DNA of 64,000 bases from the NCBI GenBank assembly GCA_964602515.1, contig CAZRRJ010000001.1:372001-436000 (forward strand), in the 5' to 3' direction. The notes under the pieces were generated by a model. It ran no database searches, was not told the origin of the DNA, and was given only the letters and a program-made list of their open reading frames with translations. Of the stretch, positions 47,813-56,742 are shown one piece after another; positions within the stretch are counted from its first letter, which is position 1, and each line of letters begins with the position of its first letter. The position numbers and the translations under genes were made by a program. This DNA comes from Carboxylicivirga sp964602515 (GTDB lineage: Bacteria; Bacteroidota; Bacteroidia; Bacteroidales; Marinilabiliaceae).

Positions 47813-47815
47813 TTA
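47808..47815 (-). promoter_or_regulatory. Probable -7 element for the riboswitch-cob operon
   Basis: On the minus strand TAATTTTG matches TAnnTTTG exactly and lies right where the riboswitch transcript should begin. Confidence 0.5.
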
Positions 47816-48071
47816 GAAATATATGGCATAAAGTAGTCAACTAAAAGGTATTTTGATCATAGTTTTTTAAACTTATGCTCTTTATTGTGTATAATTTGAT
47901 TACTTTTTTAAAGTTTAAGGAAAAATAATGCTGTAAATCAATTCCATACGTTAATTTATTTTGATAATGAGTATTTTTCAAAAGGAGCAATACAAAAGTC
48001 TGTTTGTATTTAATTAAGAATAAAGTGCTATTTGGGAATTGAGACTATAATATTAATGCCCTTGATGTCAA
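47816..48071. other. Intergenic region upstream of the cobalamin riboswitch
   Basis: No gene is seen in this A+T-rich stretch between the promoter of the cob operon and the end of the minus-strand gene at 48072. Confidence 0.5.
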
Positions 48072-48830
48072 TCATTCTACATCAAGTTTTCTTTCTCTTT
48101 TTGGATTGTTTTTATCAAGAATAGAAAGGTGTATTTGCTTATCTGGGAACTGAATCTTTAATCGCTGTTTCATAATTAATGAAGGTATTGCATCAATTGA
48201 AAAGTCATTAAGATAGTGATAAACAGAGTGAAGTATTATAGAATCCTTATTATTTCGGAATATAAAATATTCAATTAGAGATCCACGGTTAAAGCGAATA
48301 TTATCAATGGTATGAATAACTTTATCTTTAATTACAGAAGGCGTTTGATCAGAAAGTACTAGTTTGTTGCCACGGGGTGTTTCAATTGTTATTGCATTAG
48401 CAGGCTCGTAGTCATTTAAATTCTTGATATGCATATGGTATTGCGTCAGTAAATTATCTTCATGGTGATAATTGGTTTGTATTGACTCGTCGCGCATAAC
48501 TTTCTGTATCATGTGCTTGGATGGATAAGGGGTAAGGACACGCAATTCCAATGAATCTCCAATTTCAAGATCATTGGTCATCATATAGTCAATTTTATCA
48601 AAATAAGTTATCCCCTTATGTTGGTAATAATATTTTATCGTATGAACTTCATATCGACCACCATTAAAGACGCTGTCACCGTATACTTTACCTGCTTCTA
48701 TACTATTGAATATTAAAACGTAATAATAAAGATAAATCACTATAACGTTGCAAATTAAAAGAAGCGTAATAGTAATTGTACGTATTAAAAAACGCTTTTT
48801 CTCTTGCTTAACTTCATCAGGGCTTTGCAT
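48072..48830 (-). CDS. Hypothetical single-pass membrane protein
   Basis: I do not recognise this 252-residue protein. It has a short charged N-terminus (MQSPDEVKQEKKRF), one strong membrane helix at about residues 15-40 (ITITLLLICNVIVIYLYYYVL), and an extracytoplasmic part that starts with a region of beta character (GRYEVHTIKYYYQHKGITYFDKIDY, followed by GDSLELRV). That part loosely recalls DUF3592-like proteins. The C-terminal end is Lys/Arg-rich. It stands alone on the minus strand. Confidence 0.7.
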   Translation of the reverse strand: MQSPDEVKQEKKRFLIRTITITLLLICNVIVIYLYYYVLIFNSIEAGKVYGDSVFNGGRYEVHTIKYYYQHKGITYFDKIDYMMTNDLEIGDSLELRVLTPYPSKHMIQKVMRDESIQTNYHHEDNLLTQYHMHIKNLNDYEPANAITIETPRGNKLVLSDQTPSVIKDKVIHTIDNIRFNRGSLIEYFIFRNNKDSIILHSVYHYLNDFSIDAIPSLIMKQRLKIQFPDKQIHLSILDKNNPKRERKLDVE

Positions 48831-48971
48831 AGGTGTGAGCTTAAGTAGGTTTGTTTCTTGTGACGGTTGTTTGCTAAACCTGGTAATTACCAGATCAGAT
48901 AAATATTTACATCTAATTATACTACTCTTCTTAGGGCAATGTTGATAAAAAATGGCTTGTATTGATTAGTA

Positions 48972-49676
48972 TTATTGTTGTTTTTGAAATAAAGGGTTAT
49001 TGTATATGTTATTGTCCATGATTGGTTCACCATTATTATGTGCAATCAATAAACCCTCCTCCAAAAGATATTCGGTATTATACAAGTTTGCTGGTTTCAA
49101 CCCCTCCGTAAAACCTTCATTAATCATTTGTCCAGCTCGTAAAGGAAACTCCAGCAATTCAGGATAATTGCTAATGTGATTGGGATAGTTATAAAATTTC
49201 CTACAACTGCTTTCGGTCATCGATAAGTAAATTCTACAAGCCATAGGTCTGGCATCATATGCACTACAAACACCATTTATCAGAAGTGGGCAGGGAAGCT
49301 TGCTGTTCTTTAGCTCCTTATCATCCATTTTACCAAGTTTTTGATAGTTCTCAAAAGCTCTTTTGAGTATCACCTTTCTATCCTCTTCAGTCATATTTAA
49401 TTGCATAAAACGCCAAAGAAAATGAAACTCATGAGAAACAGCATATACTGGCTGGTGGCAACACCAATTGCAACCTTTCTTACAATCAATTCTCACATTA
49501 TGGCGTTTGGCTTCGGCAAAAAGAGCGTTTATAAGCCCTCCCATAGCATCTTGCTCTTGTCGGGTAGCTTGCCACAATTTTTGATCAGTAGCTTCAGCTT
49601 TTATTGCAGATTCAGCAAGTTTTATACCATCTTGAAAAAATGCTTTATCTGTATCTGAAAAATTTGCATTGTTCAT
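48972..49676 (-). CDS. YkgJ-type cysteine-cluster protein
   Basis: The 234-residue soluble protein has the cluster CKKGCNWCCH at about residues 73-82 and a second group CPLLINGVC and MACR around 142-162. This matches the YkgJ/CxxCxxCC zinc- or iron-chelating family. Function in that family is not well known; some members modify proteins. No partner gene is evident. Confidence 0.82.
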   Translation of the reverse strand: MNNANFSDTDKAFFQDGIKLAESAIKAEATDQKLWQATRQEQDAMGGLINALFAEAKRHNVRIDCKKGCNWCCHQPVYAVSHEFHFLWRFMQLNMTEEDRKVILKRAFENYQKLGKMDDKELKNSKLPCPLLINGVCSAYDARPMACRIYLSMTESSCRKFYNYPNHISNYPELLEFPLRAGQMINEGFTEGLKPANLYNTEYLLEEGLLIAHNNGEPIMDNNIYNNPLFQKQQ

Positions 49677-49787
49677 TGTTTACTTTTTAGGAATACTCGT
49701 AAAAGTAATTAATAAAAGGATAAAGCAACAACGCGACATAGTTGCTAAAGTAAACATATCGCGTTAATTGTACTTTTACAATGTATT

Positions 49788-50336
49788 TTATTTTTCTGGA
49801 AGCAATGGATAAGTATTAAAGATCTTTGCTATAATCTTAGCTACTGACTTTTCAGTTAGTTCATTATCACCCTTAGCAGCACCTGAAGCTCTTCCTTGCC
49901 ATATCAACTCTTTCTTTTTACGATCAATAATATCAATAATAATTGTACCTTCAGTGTGTGTATCATACTTTACCTGGTTTACCCCTGTATTTACTCCCCA
50001 TCCATACTGATAATAGTCACTTCCCCAGTAAAAGTTATCATTCCTGGTTAATGATGTTGTTTCTGTAGTTTTTGCTTTTATCATTACTTTTATCAATAAG
50101 TCAGGACTTTTATTTTCGTTATAGCCACGTTTACCCATTTCACTATGGATTGCATTGTGAATCCATAGTTTACTATTTTCTTTAATTGGTGTTGATTTTA
50201 AATATTCCAACACCATATAATTATTGTAACTGTCAAATTTAGCGTTAGGATCAAAATCAGAATACACTTCTGTTGTTTTACATGCGTGTAATAAGAAAGC
50301 AAGAATGGCAAAAAAGATAATTTTTTTAAGTTTCAT
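49788..50336 (-). CDS. DUF4136-family lipoprotein
   Basis: The 182-residue protein has lipobox LLHAC and the DUF4136 layout: YSDFDPNAKFDSYNNY after the Cys, an aromatic/Gly region (NFYWGSDYYQYGWG) and the strand GTIIIDIIDRKKKELIWQGRASG near the C-terminus. These are small cell-envelope lipoproteins without known enzymatic function. It is a single gene. Confidence 0.85.
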   Translation of the reverse strand: MKLKKIIFFAILAFLLHACKTTEVYSDFDPNAKFDSYNNYMVLEYLKSTPIKENSKLWIHNAIHSEMGKRGYNENKSPDLLIKVMIKAKTTETTSLTRNDNFYWGSDYYQYGWGVNTGVNQVKYDTHTEGTIIIDIIDRKKKELIWQGRASGAAKGDNELTEKSVAKIIAKIFNTYPLLPEK

Positions 50337-50479
50337 GTGTTTAAGTTTACGATTGATTTAAATGTATAAACTAAGAATAAATTATACTGTTATACCAATT
50401 GTTTTTTTACTTGTTTAAATTGGTATATCACTTGTGTTTCCCTCCAAAAATAAAGCATAAAAGTAACAATTTATTACAA

Positions 50480-50514
50480 CAAAAAAGGACAGTGCTCGTG
50501 AGTGCACTATCCTT
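50480..50514 (-). terminator. Terminator of the M18 aminopeptidase gene
   Basis: On the minus strand an 11-bp stem (50504-50514 with 50485-50495, one mismatch) is followed by TTTTTT. It lies 29 bp after the aminopeptidase stop. Confidence 0.78.
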
Positions 50515-50542
50515 ATTATTGCATTATAGATTGATTGTTCTG

Positions 50543-51844
50543 TTAAAGATTGTAGAATTTCTCAAAAGCTTTGGTTACAAAAGTATGGTCTAGCGTACCT
50601 CCCAATTCTCTTACAGAGTGCATTCCAAGCATCGGGTTGCCAATATCAACAGTACGAATATCAATCTTCCCAGTTGAAATATTCCCAAGTGTTGAACCAC
50701 CAACCATATCTGATCTGTTGACAAATTTTTGAACAGGAACATCTGCTTCTTTGCAAATAGATTCAAAAATTGCTCCACTTTCTCCATCCGTTGTATATTT
50801 CTGGTTAGCATGGATTTTAATAACCGGTCCTGCATTCATAAGTGGGTGTAAAACCGGGTCATGTTTTTCTGGGTGATTAGGATGCACAGAATGTGCCATA
50901 TCAGCCGAGATCATAAATGATTTATAAATGGCTCGATGGTACTCTTCTTTTGTTTTACCAAGTTTCTCGAAAATACGCTCAATAATATTACGCAAAACTG
51001 GGGAGCCTGCACCTTGTTTTGTTACACTGCCAACTTCTTCATTATCAAATACACAAAGAAAATTTGTTGCTTTAGTGTTAGTGCTTGATGTTAGAGCTTT
51101 AAGGCCTGCATGAACCATTGCTAAATCATCAAGTTTAGGTGATGATATAAACTCTTGCTCCGGACCAACTAAACAGCCCTTTTCATATTCATAAACGAAA
51201 AGATCAAAATCAAGAATCTCAGTTACATCAATTTTTAATTCATTGGATATTAAATTAATCAGGTAGTTGTTCTTTTCTAAAGTATCTTTAACAATGGTCA
51301 TCAATGGGAGCATATCAACCTGTTTGTTTAATTCAATGCCATCGTTAACACTTCTGTTCAGGTGAATTGCTACACTTGGTATTATTAATAATGGCTTTTT
51401 AAGGTCAATTAAACATTGTTTAGGATTAAGAGCATCATTACCTTTAAGTAATACCCTGCCTGCTATTGAAAGAGGTCGATCCAGCCAACTCATTAAAATA
51501 GGACCGCCATATACTTCAGTATTCAGCTTAAGGTATTTACCATCAACCAGCATTTCCGGACTTGGCTTAATTTTAAAACCGGGAGAGTCGCTGTGGGCAC
51601 TTACTAACTTAAGTCCGTTATCCTCTGGTGCCTCAGTTCCAATCTGGAAAGCAAAAAGAGCAGAGCTACTCTTGGTTGTATAATATTTACCACCCTGTTT
51701 AATTTTCCACGGACTGGCTATGTCAAGATAATGGTAACCATTGTTTTCTAGCTCTTCGGCAGTGTTTTTTATTACATGAAAAGCAGTAGGGCTCTTGTGT
51801 ATAAAATCAATTAATTCTTCTGCAAACTTGATTTCTTGTGTCAT
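50543..51844 (-). CDS. M18-family aminopeptidase
   Basis: The 433-residue protein has the M18 metal-binding blocks: SAHSDSPGFKIKP (His85 region), FDNEEVGSVTKQGAGSP, and SADMAHSVHPNHPEKHDP, together with the N-terminal FIHKSPTAFHVI. These cytoplasmic dizinc enzymes remove N-terminal residues, mainly Asp and Glu. Length is normal. Confidence 0.94.
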   Translation of the reverse strand: MTQEIKFAEELIDFIHKSPTAFHVIKNTAEELENNGYHYLDIASPWKIKQGGKYYTTKSSSALFAFQIGTEAPEDNGLKLVSAHSDSPGFKIKPSPEMLVDGKYLKLNTEVYGGPILMSWLDRPLSIAGRVLLKGNDALNPKQCLIDLKKPLLIIPSVAIHLNRSVNDGIELNKQVDMLPLMTIVKDTLEKNNYLINLISNELKIDVTEILDFDLFVYEYEKGCLVGPEQEFISSPKLDDLAMVHAGLKALTSSTNTKATNFLCVFDNEEVGSVTKQGAGSPVLRNIIERIFEKLGKTKEEYHRAIYKSFMISADMAHSVHPNHPEKHDPVLHPLMNAGPVIKIHANQKYTTDGESGAIFESICKEADVPVQKFVNRSDMVGGSTLGNISTGKIDIRTVDIGNPMLGMHSVRELGGTLDHTFVTKAFEKFYNL

Positions 51845-51937
51845 TATGAGATGTATTATAATGGTTTATCAAGTTGCAATTTAGATAAAAATGAAGATTG
51901 GGAAGATGATTTAGGTCAGTCATTGCTTAAAATAAGC

Positions 51938-51967
51938 GCAAAAAAAAAGCTGTTTCAATGAAACAGC
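51938..51967 (-). terminator. Terminator of the cold-shock gene
   Basis: GGCTGTTTCATTGAAACAGC on the minus strand forms a hairpin of seven to nine pairs and is followed by a run of eight or nine T. It is 31 bp after the csp stop. Confidence 0.8.
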
Positions 51968-51998
51968 CCTTTTAAATGTCTTAAATGATAAATCTAAT

Positions 51999-52190
51999 CT
52001 ATGCTAGTTTTACATTTATTGCGTTTAATCCTTTACGACCTTCCTGAAGTTCATAAGTAACTTCATCGTTTTCTTTGATTTCGTCGATAAGACCTGTTAC
52101 GTGTACAAAGTACTCTTTGCTGGTTTCTTCGTCTTTGATGAATCCATAACCTTTAGAATCATTGAAGAACTTTACAATACCTTTATTCAT
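51999..52190 (-). CDS. Cold-shock-domain RNA-binding protein
   Basis: The 63-residue protein is one cold-shock domain with RNP1 KGYGFIKD and RNP2 YFVHVTGL, starting NKGIVKFFND. It binds single-stranded RNA and acts as an RNA chaperone. It is monocistronic with its own terminator and a leader of about 70 nt, as common for cold-shock genes. Confidence 0.94.
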   Translation of the reverse strand: MNKGIVKFFNDSKGYGFIKDEETSKEYFVHVTGLIDEIKENDEVTYELQEGRKGLNAINVKLA

Positions 52191-52519
52191 TATAAAAAAA
52201 TTAATTTGAAGCCAGCTTTATTAAGTATCACTAACCTCATTAGTCTAAAATAAATTGTTCGAAACAAATGTAGAAACAATTTTTAAATAACTCCACATTT
52301 TATCAACATTCACACAATATTTTATTGAAAATAATTATTTGATGTCTTTGAGGAGGAAGTATTAATGTTTTTAAAGTTGTTTATCAATACCTTACGAATA
52401 AATGTTAATAAGTAGAGAGACGAATAGAAAAACATTTTATTTGAGATGTATTATATTCGCTTAACAGAAACCAGACAAGAGCTGTTTTGCCCCTTTTAAA
52501 GAATGAGAATTGATAAGTT
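52191..52519. other. Divergent promoter region between csp and topB
   Basis: The region has no gene. It carries the cold-shock gene promoter and leader on the minus strand and should include the topB promoter on the plus strand, for which no consensus box was identified. Confidence 0.5.
52265..52272 (-). promoter_or_regulatory. Consensus -7 element of the cold-shock gene
   Basis: TACATTTG on the minus strand matches TAnnTTTG exactly, 75 bp before the start codon. Confidence 0.55.
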
Positions 52520-54886
52520 ATGATTGTTTGTATTGCCGAGAAACCAAGTGTAGCATATGAGATTGCTCAGGTTGTAGGAGCCAAATCAAAACGCGATGGC
52601 TATTATGAAGGAAATAACTATCAGGTAACATGGACATTTGGTCACTTATGCACACTTAAAGAACCACATGAATATCTTCCGGAATGGAAACGGTGGAGTA
52701 TGGGGTGGTTGCCAATGATTCCATCACGATTTGGCATAAAGCTAATAGGTGATGGAGGTATAGAAAAACAATTTAATACCATTAGAAAATTAGTAACCAA
52801 GGCTACGGAAGTTGTAAATTGTGGTGATGCTGGACAAGAAGGTGAATTAATTCAACGTTGGGTTTTACATAAAGCCGGTACCAATTGCCCCGTTAAACGT
52901 TTATGGATTTCTTCTCTTACAGAAGAAGCGATACGTGAGGGGTTTCAAAAATTACGTTCGGGCGATGACTTTAATAATTTATATGCAGCAGGCAGTTCAA
53001 GGGCTATTGGTGATTGGTTGCTAGGTATTAATGCAACGCGTTTGTATACCTTAAAATACGGACAACAGGGGCAGGTTTTATCAATTGGAAGGGTGCAGAC
53101 GCCAACCCTAGCTTTAATTGTTGATCGCCAAAAAGCCATTGATAACTTTGTTCCTGAACCATTCTGGGAGTTGAAGACAAAATATAAAGACGTTATATTC
53201 TCTGCAACAAAAGGTCGTTTTGCCAAGAAAGAAGAAGGTAATGCCTACTTGCAGAAGATCCAAAATGATGATTTTGAAATTAAAGACTTCTCAAAGAAGA
53301 AGGGTAAAGAAGCGCCACCCCGTTTATTTGATTTAACTTCACTTCAGGTGGAGTGCAACAAGAAGTTTGGTTTTTCAGCTGAAGATACTTTAAAAAATAT
53401 TCAATCCTTATATGAAAAGAAACTAACAACATACCCGCGCGTTGATACAACTTTTTTAAGTGATGATATTTATCCCAAAGTACCAAATATTCTAAAAGGG
53501 ATGAAGAATCACCTCCATCTAATAAATCCTTTACTGAAGGCTAAATTAAAAAAGTCAAAAAAGGTATTTGATGATAAAAAGGTAACAGATCACCACGCTA
53601 TTATTCCTACAGGGGTATTTGCTAGTGCTATGGGACGGGATGAAAAATTAGTTTATGAGCTGGTTGCAAGGCGTTTTATTGCAGCTTTTTATCCTGATGC
53701 AACAATTTCCAATACCCAGGTGCTGGGTGATGTTGCTGGTGTTGAATTTAAAGCAACAGGTAAACAAGTGCTTGTACCTGGCTGGCGCATTGTTTTTATG
53801 GATAATAAAGATACAGAGAAGAAAGCAGATGATATTATGCCGGAGTTTACAGTTGGAGAAAGAGGAACTCATGAACCTTTATTAATTGAGAAGGAAACAC
53901 AGCCGCCAAAACCATATACTGAAGCAACCCTTTTACGAGCCATGGAAACAGCAGGTAAGCATGTTGATGATGATGAGTTGAGAGATGCTATGAAAGAAAA
54001 TGGGATAGGACGCCCCTCTACACGAGCAGCTATAATAGAAACCATTACTAGACGAAAATACATTTCAAAAGTACGAAAGAATCTTTACCCTACTGTAACA
54101 GGAATACAACTAATTGATACAATCAATAATGAGCTGTTAAAATCAGCTGAATTGACTGGTATCTGGGAAAAGAAGTTAAGGGAGATCGAAAAGGGGCAAT
54201 ACGATGCAGGTAAATTTATGGATGAACTGAAGCAAATGGTTTCAGATATTGTTTTCCATGTAAAGCATGATAGAAGTGAAAAGAAAATTGAGATTGTAAC
54301 TGAAGAGGAAAAGGAGAAAGCAAGCGAAAACCCTAAAAAAGAAAAGGAAGTTAAAAAACAGGAATTAATATGTCCGCGTTGTAAAGAAGGCCTTATGCTA
54401 AAAGGAAAAAGTGCATGGGGGTGTTCGAAATATAAAGAGGGGTGTAAAACACTTGTTCCTTTTGTATTTATGGATAAAAAGCTAAGTGATAAGCAGGTTG
54501 AACAACTTATTAGCAAAAAACGTACTTCCAAAATTAAAGGTTTTCAGTTGGATAGTGGCAAAGTTGATGGAAGTGTTATTTTGAACGAAGCTTTTGAGCT
54601 TTCATTTGAAGAAGCTGAAAAAGTTGTTTGGACTTGTCCATTGTGTAATACAGGGACTGTAGTAAAGGGAAAATCAGCCTATGGTTGCAATAATTTTAAA
54701 AATGGTTGTCGTTTACGGATACCTTTTGAATTTATGAGTAAAGCTTTATCAATAAATCAGGTTGAATCAATTGTATTGAAGAAAAGAACCCAAATAATAA
54801 AAGGTTTTGTAAACCCGCAGACCAATGAAAAGACAGATGGCCGTATTGTGCTTGATGACAATGGGCAGTTACAAATAGAGCAATAG
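52520..54886 (+). CDS. topB: DNA topoisomerase III (type IA)
   Basis: The 788-residue protein has an N-terminal TOPRIM domain (IAEKPSVA, with the acidic motif GDAGQEGE), the active-site Tyr305 in TTYPRVDTTFLSDD, and the type IA gate blocks (SIGRVQTPTLALI, GIGRPSTRAAII). Two zinc-ribbon-like repeats follow (CPRCKEGLMLKGKSAWGCSKYKEGC and CPLCNTGTVVKGKSAYGCNNFKNGC), at about residues 615-660 and 705-745. It resolves single-stranded or hemicatenated DNA. The TOPRIM motif reads D-x-G-x-E where D-x-D-x-E is usual. Single gene, normal length. Confidence 0.94.
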   Translation: MIVCIAEKPSVAYEIAQVVGAKSKRDGYYEGNNYQVTWTFGHLCTLKEPHEYLPEWKRWSMGWLPMIPSRFGIKLIGDGGIEKQFNTIRKLVTKATEVVNCGDAGQEGELIQRWVLHKAGTNCPVKRLWISSLTEEAIREGFQKLRSGDDFNNLYAAGSSRAIGDWLLGINATRLYTLKYGQQGQVLSIGRVQTPTLALIVDRQKAIDNFVPEPFWELKTKYKDVIFSATKGRFAKKEEGNAYLQKIQNDDFEIKDFSKKKGKEAPPRLFDLTSLQVECNKKFGFSAEDTLKNIQSLYEKKLTTYPRVDTTFLSDDIYPKVPNILKGMKNHLHLINPLLKAKLKKSKKVFDDKKVTDHHAIIPTGVFASAMGRDEKLVYELVARRFIAAFYPDATISNTQVLGDVAGVEFKATGKQVLVPGWRIVFMDNKDTEKKADDIMPEFTVGERGTHEPLLIEKETQPPKPYTEATLLRAMETAGKHVDDDELRDAMKENGIGRPSTRAAIIETITRRKYISKVRKNLYPTVTGIQLIDTINNELLKSAELTGIWEKKLREIEKGQYDAGKFMDELKQMVSDIVFHVKHDRSEKKIEIVTEEEKEKASENPKKEKEVKKQELICPRCKEGLMLKGKSAWGCSKYKEGCKTLVPFVFMDKKLSDKQVEQLISKKRTSKIKGFQLDSGKVDGSVILNEAFELSFEEAEKVVWTCPLCNTGTVVKGKSAYGCNNFKNGCRLRIPFEFMSKALSINQVESIVLKKRTQIIKGFVNPQTNEKTDGRIVLDDNGQLQIEQ

Positions 54887-54918
54887 AAATGTTATCATTT
54901 TTGAACACATACCCTACC

Positions 54919-54926
54919 TTTCTTTG
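54919..54926 (+). promoter_or_regulatory. Possible -7 element for the sulfatase gene
   Basis: TTTCTTTG is one mismatch from TAnnTTTG and lies about 45 bp before the start codon. Weak evidence. Confidence 0.3.
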
Positions 54927-54968
54927 TATACTATTATGCACTTTTGTTGAGAATAACTTAAATAAAGC

Positions 54969-56459
54969 ATGGCAATGAAGTATATTATTACAAGCCTTTT
55001 TTTATTGGTCTGGTTGCAAGTTTCAGCCCAGAAAAAGCCTCATATTTTTTTAATAATGACTGATCAGCAGCGCGGTGATTGTTTGGGAAAAGAAAACCCG
55101 GATATTCAAACACCACATTTAGATCAATTGGCCGATGATGGTGTGTGGTTTTCAAACGCATATTCCTCAGTGCCCAGTTGTACACCTGCCAGGGCGGGGC
55201 TCTTAACTGGTATGTCGCCTTGGCAGCATGGTATGCTGGGATACTATAAAGTAGCCCAAGAATACCCTTATGAAATGCCACAAATGCTTAAAGAGGCAGG
55301 GTATCAAACAGTAGGCATAGGAAAGATGCATTGGCATCCACAACGTAATTTGCATGGATTTCATCAAACAATTTTAGATGAGAGTGGGCGTGTGGAGTCA
55401 GATGGTTTTGTAAGTGATTACAGGCAATGGTTTGCAATACAAGCTCCGGAACTGGACCCAGATGCCACTGGTATAGGCTGGAATGAGCATAGGGCTGCAT
55501 CATATGTTTTAGCTGAAAATTTGCATCCAACATATTGGACAGCACAAACCGCTATTGATATTGTTAAAGCATATCAAAGTGATGAACCTTTATTTATGAA
55601 AGTGAGTTTCGCTCGTCCTCATAGTCCTTATGATCCTCCACAAAGGTATTTGGACATGTATGCTACTACTGAAATTCCAGAACCTTTTATGGGTAAATGG
55701 GCGAGTCGGTTTGCAGAATATCCTGAAAAAAAAGATGCTGCATTTGGAGATTATGGTGTTGAACATGCTCTTAATTCACGACGACACTATTACGCTGCCA
55801 TTACATTTATAGATGATCAGATTGGACGATTTATTGAAGTGTTAAAAGCGAAAGGGATGTATGATAATGCTTTAATCATATTTGTTTCAGATCATGGTGA
55901 TATGATGGGTGATCATAACCATTGGAGAAAGACCTATGCGTATGAAGGCTCAACAAGGGTACCTTTTATTCTTAAATGGCCATCATCAGTAAAGCCTAAA
56001 ATTAAGAAAGGAAGTGAGCTGTTATATTGTGTGGAATTAAGAGATATTTTACCAACCATGTTACAGGCTTCTGGTATAAATCAACCGCAAGAAATGGATG
56101 GTTTATCTATATTTCCACTTATTAAGGAAAAAAGAGCACCGTGGAGAGATTTTATAGATTTAGAGCATGCTACAACGTATGAGAAACATAATTACTGGTG
56201 TGCCTTAACGGATGGTAAAATAAAATACGTTTGGTTTTTCAGAACTGGAGAAGAACAGTTGTTTGATCTTCATAAAGATGAAGGTGAAGAGCAGAATTGT
56301 ATTGATATCACCGCTTATTTGCAAGTGGCCGAAAAGTGGCGAAACCTAATGGTGCAGCATTTAAAAGAAAGAGGTGAACCTTACGTGAAAAATGGTAAGC
56401 TTAATACTTTTGATAAAACGGTATTAATTAGCCCGAATTACCCGTCACAAAACCAATAA
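54969..56459 (+). CDS. Sulfatase (type I, formylglycine-dependent)
   Basis: The 496-residue protein has a signal peptide ending VSAQ (ATG 54975 is an equal start choice) and begins with the metal-binding TDQQRGD block. The maturation motif is SCTPARAGLLTG; its Cys (residue 71) would be converted to formylglycine. LIFVSDHGDMMGDHNHWRK supplies further metal and substrate residues. Such exported enzymes desulfate glycans. No SusCD or glycosidase is adjacent here, and no sulfatase-maturase gene is seen, so it may act with region 1 or loci outside the window. Substrate unknown. Confidence 0.9.
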   Translation: MAMKYIITSLFLLVWLQVSAQKKPHIFLIMTDQQRGDCLGKENPDIQTPHLDQLADDGVWFSNAYSSVPSCTPARAGLLTGMSPWQHGMLGYYKVAQEYPYEMPQMLKEAGYQTVGIGKMHWHPQRNLHGFHQTILDESGRVESDGFVSDYRQWFAIQAPELDPDATGIGWNEHRAASYVLAENLHPTYWTAQTAIDIVKAYQSDEPLFMKVSFARPHSPYDPPQRYLDMYATTEIPEPFMGKWASRFAEYPEKKDAAFGDYGVEHALNSRRHYYAAITFIDDQIGRFIEVLKAKGMYDNALIIFVSDHGDMMGDHNHWRKTYAYEGSTRVPFILKWPSSVKPKIKKGSELLYCVELRDILPTMLQASGINQPQEMDGLSIFPLIKEKRAPWRDFIDLEHATTYEKHNYWCALTDGKIKYVWFFRTGEEQLFDLHKDEGEEQNCIDITAYLQVAEKWRNLMVQHLKERGEPYVKNGKLNTFDKTVLISPNYPSQNQ

Positions 56460-56536
56460 AGGTCGGGAGGCATTTTAGAAATCAGATTTTTATTATCACC
56501 TTGGTCGTATTTAGATAGTATAAAAAAATATTAATT

Positions 56537-56572
56537 GCGGTGTTACTTTTGTTTAGTAACACCGCTTTTTTT
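56537..56572 (+). terminator. Terminator of the sulfatase gene
   Basis: A perfect 11-bp stem (GCGGTGTTACT at 56537-56547 with 56555-56565), 7-nt loop and T7 run. It lies 78 bp after the stop. Confidence 0.9.
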
Positions 56573-56659
56573 ACTTTTGAAGTTTGGAATGTGCGTAAAG
56601 AGGGTGTATGAAATTAAGCCACACGTGTTGATTGGAGTTATACAGCAAGCTAATTACTT

Positions 56660-56667
56660 CAACTTTG
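56660..56667 (+). promoter_or_regulatory. Possible -7 element for the LysM gene
   Basis: CAACTTTG is one mismatch from TAnnTTTG and lies 76 bp before the chosen start. It also lies downstream of the TTG at 56632, which argues against that start. Tentative. Confidence 0.3.
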
Positions 56668-56742
56668 GTCAGTAAACATGGTGTTCTGGTATTCAGGATA
56701 TTCTCTTCGTATTGTTTTCATCTAAAACGATTAATTACGAAT

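Noticed and set aside
47604..47840. A 78-codon minus-strand frame
   Set aside because: It lies in the cobalamin riboswitch and has no protein-like features.
54085..54531. A 148-codon minus-strand frame rich in Ser and Phe
   Set aside because: It is the shadow of the Lys/Glu-rich part of topB.
56632..56742. TTG start of the LysM gene
   Set aside because: It would put 37 residues before a clear signal peptide starting at ATG 56743.
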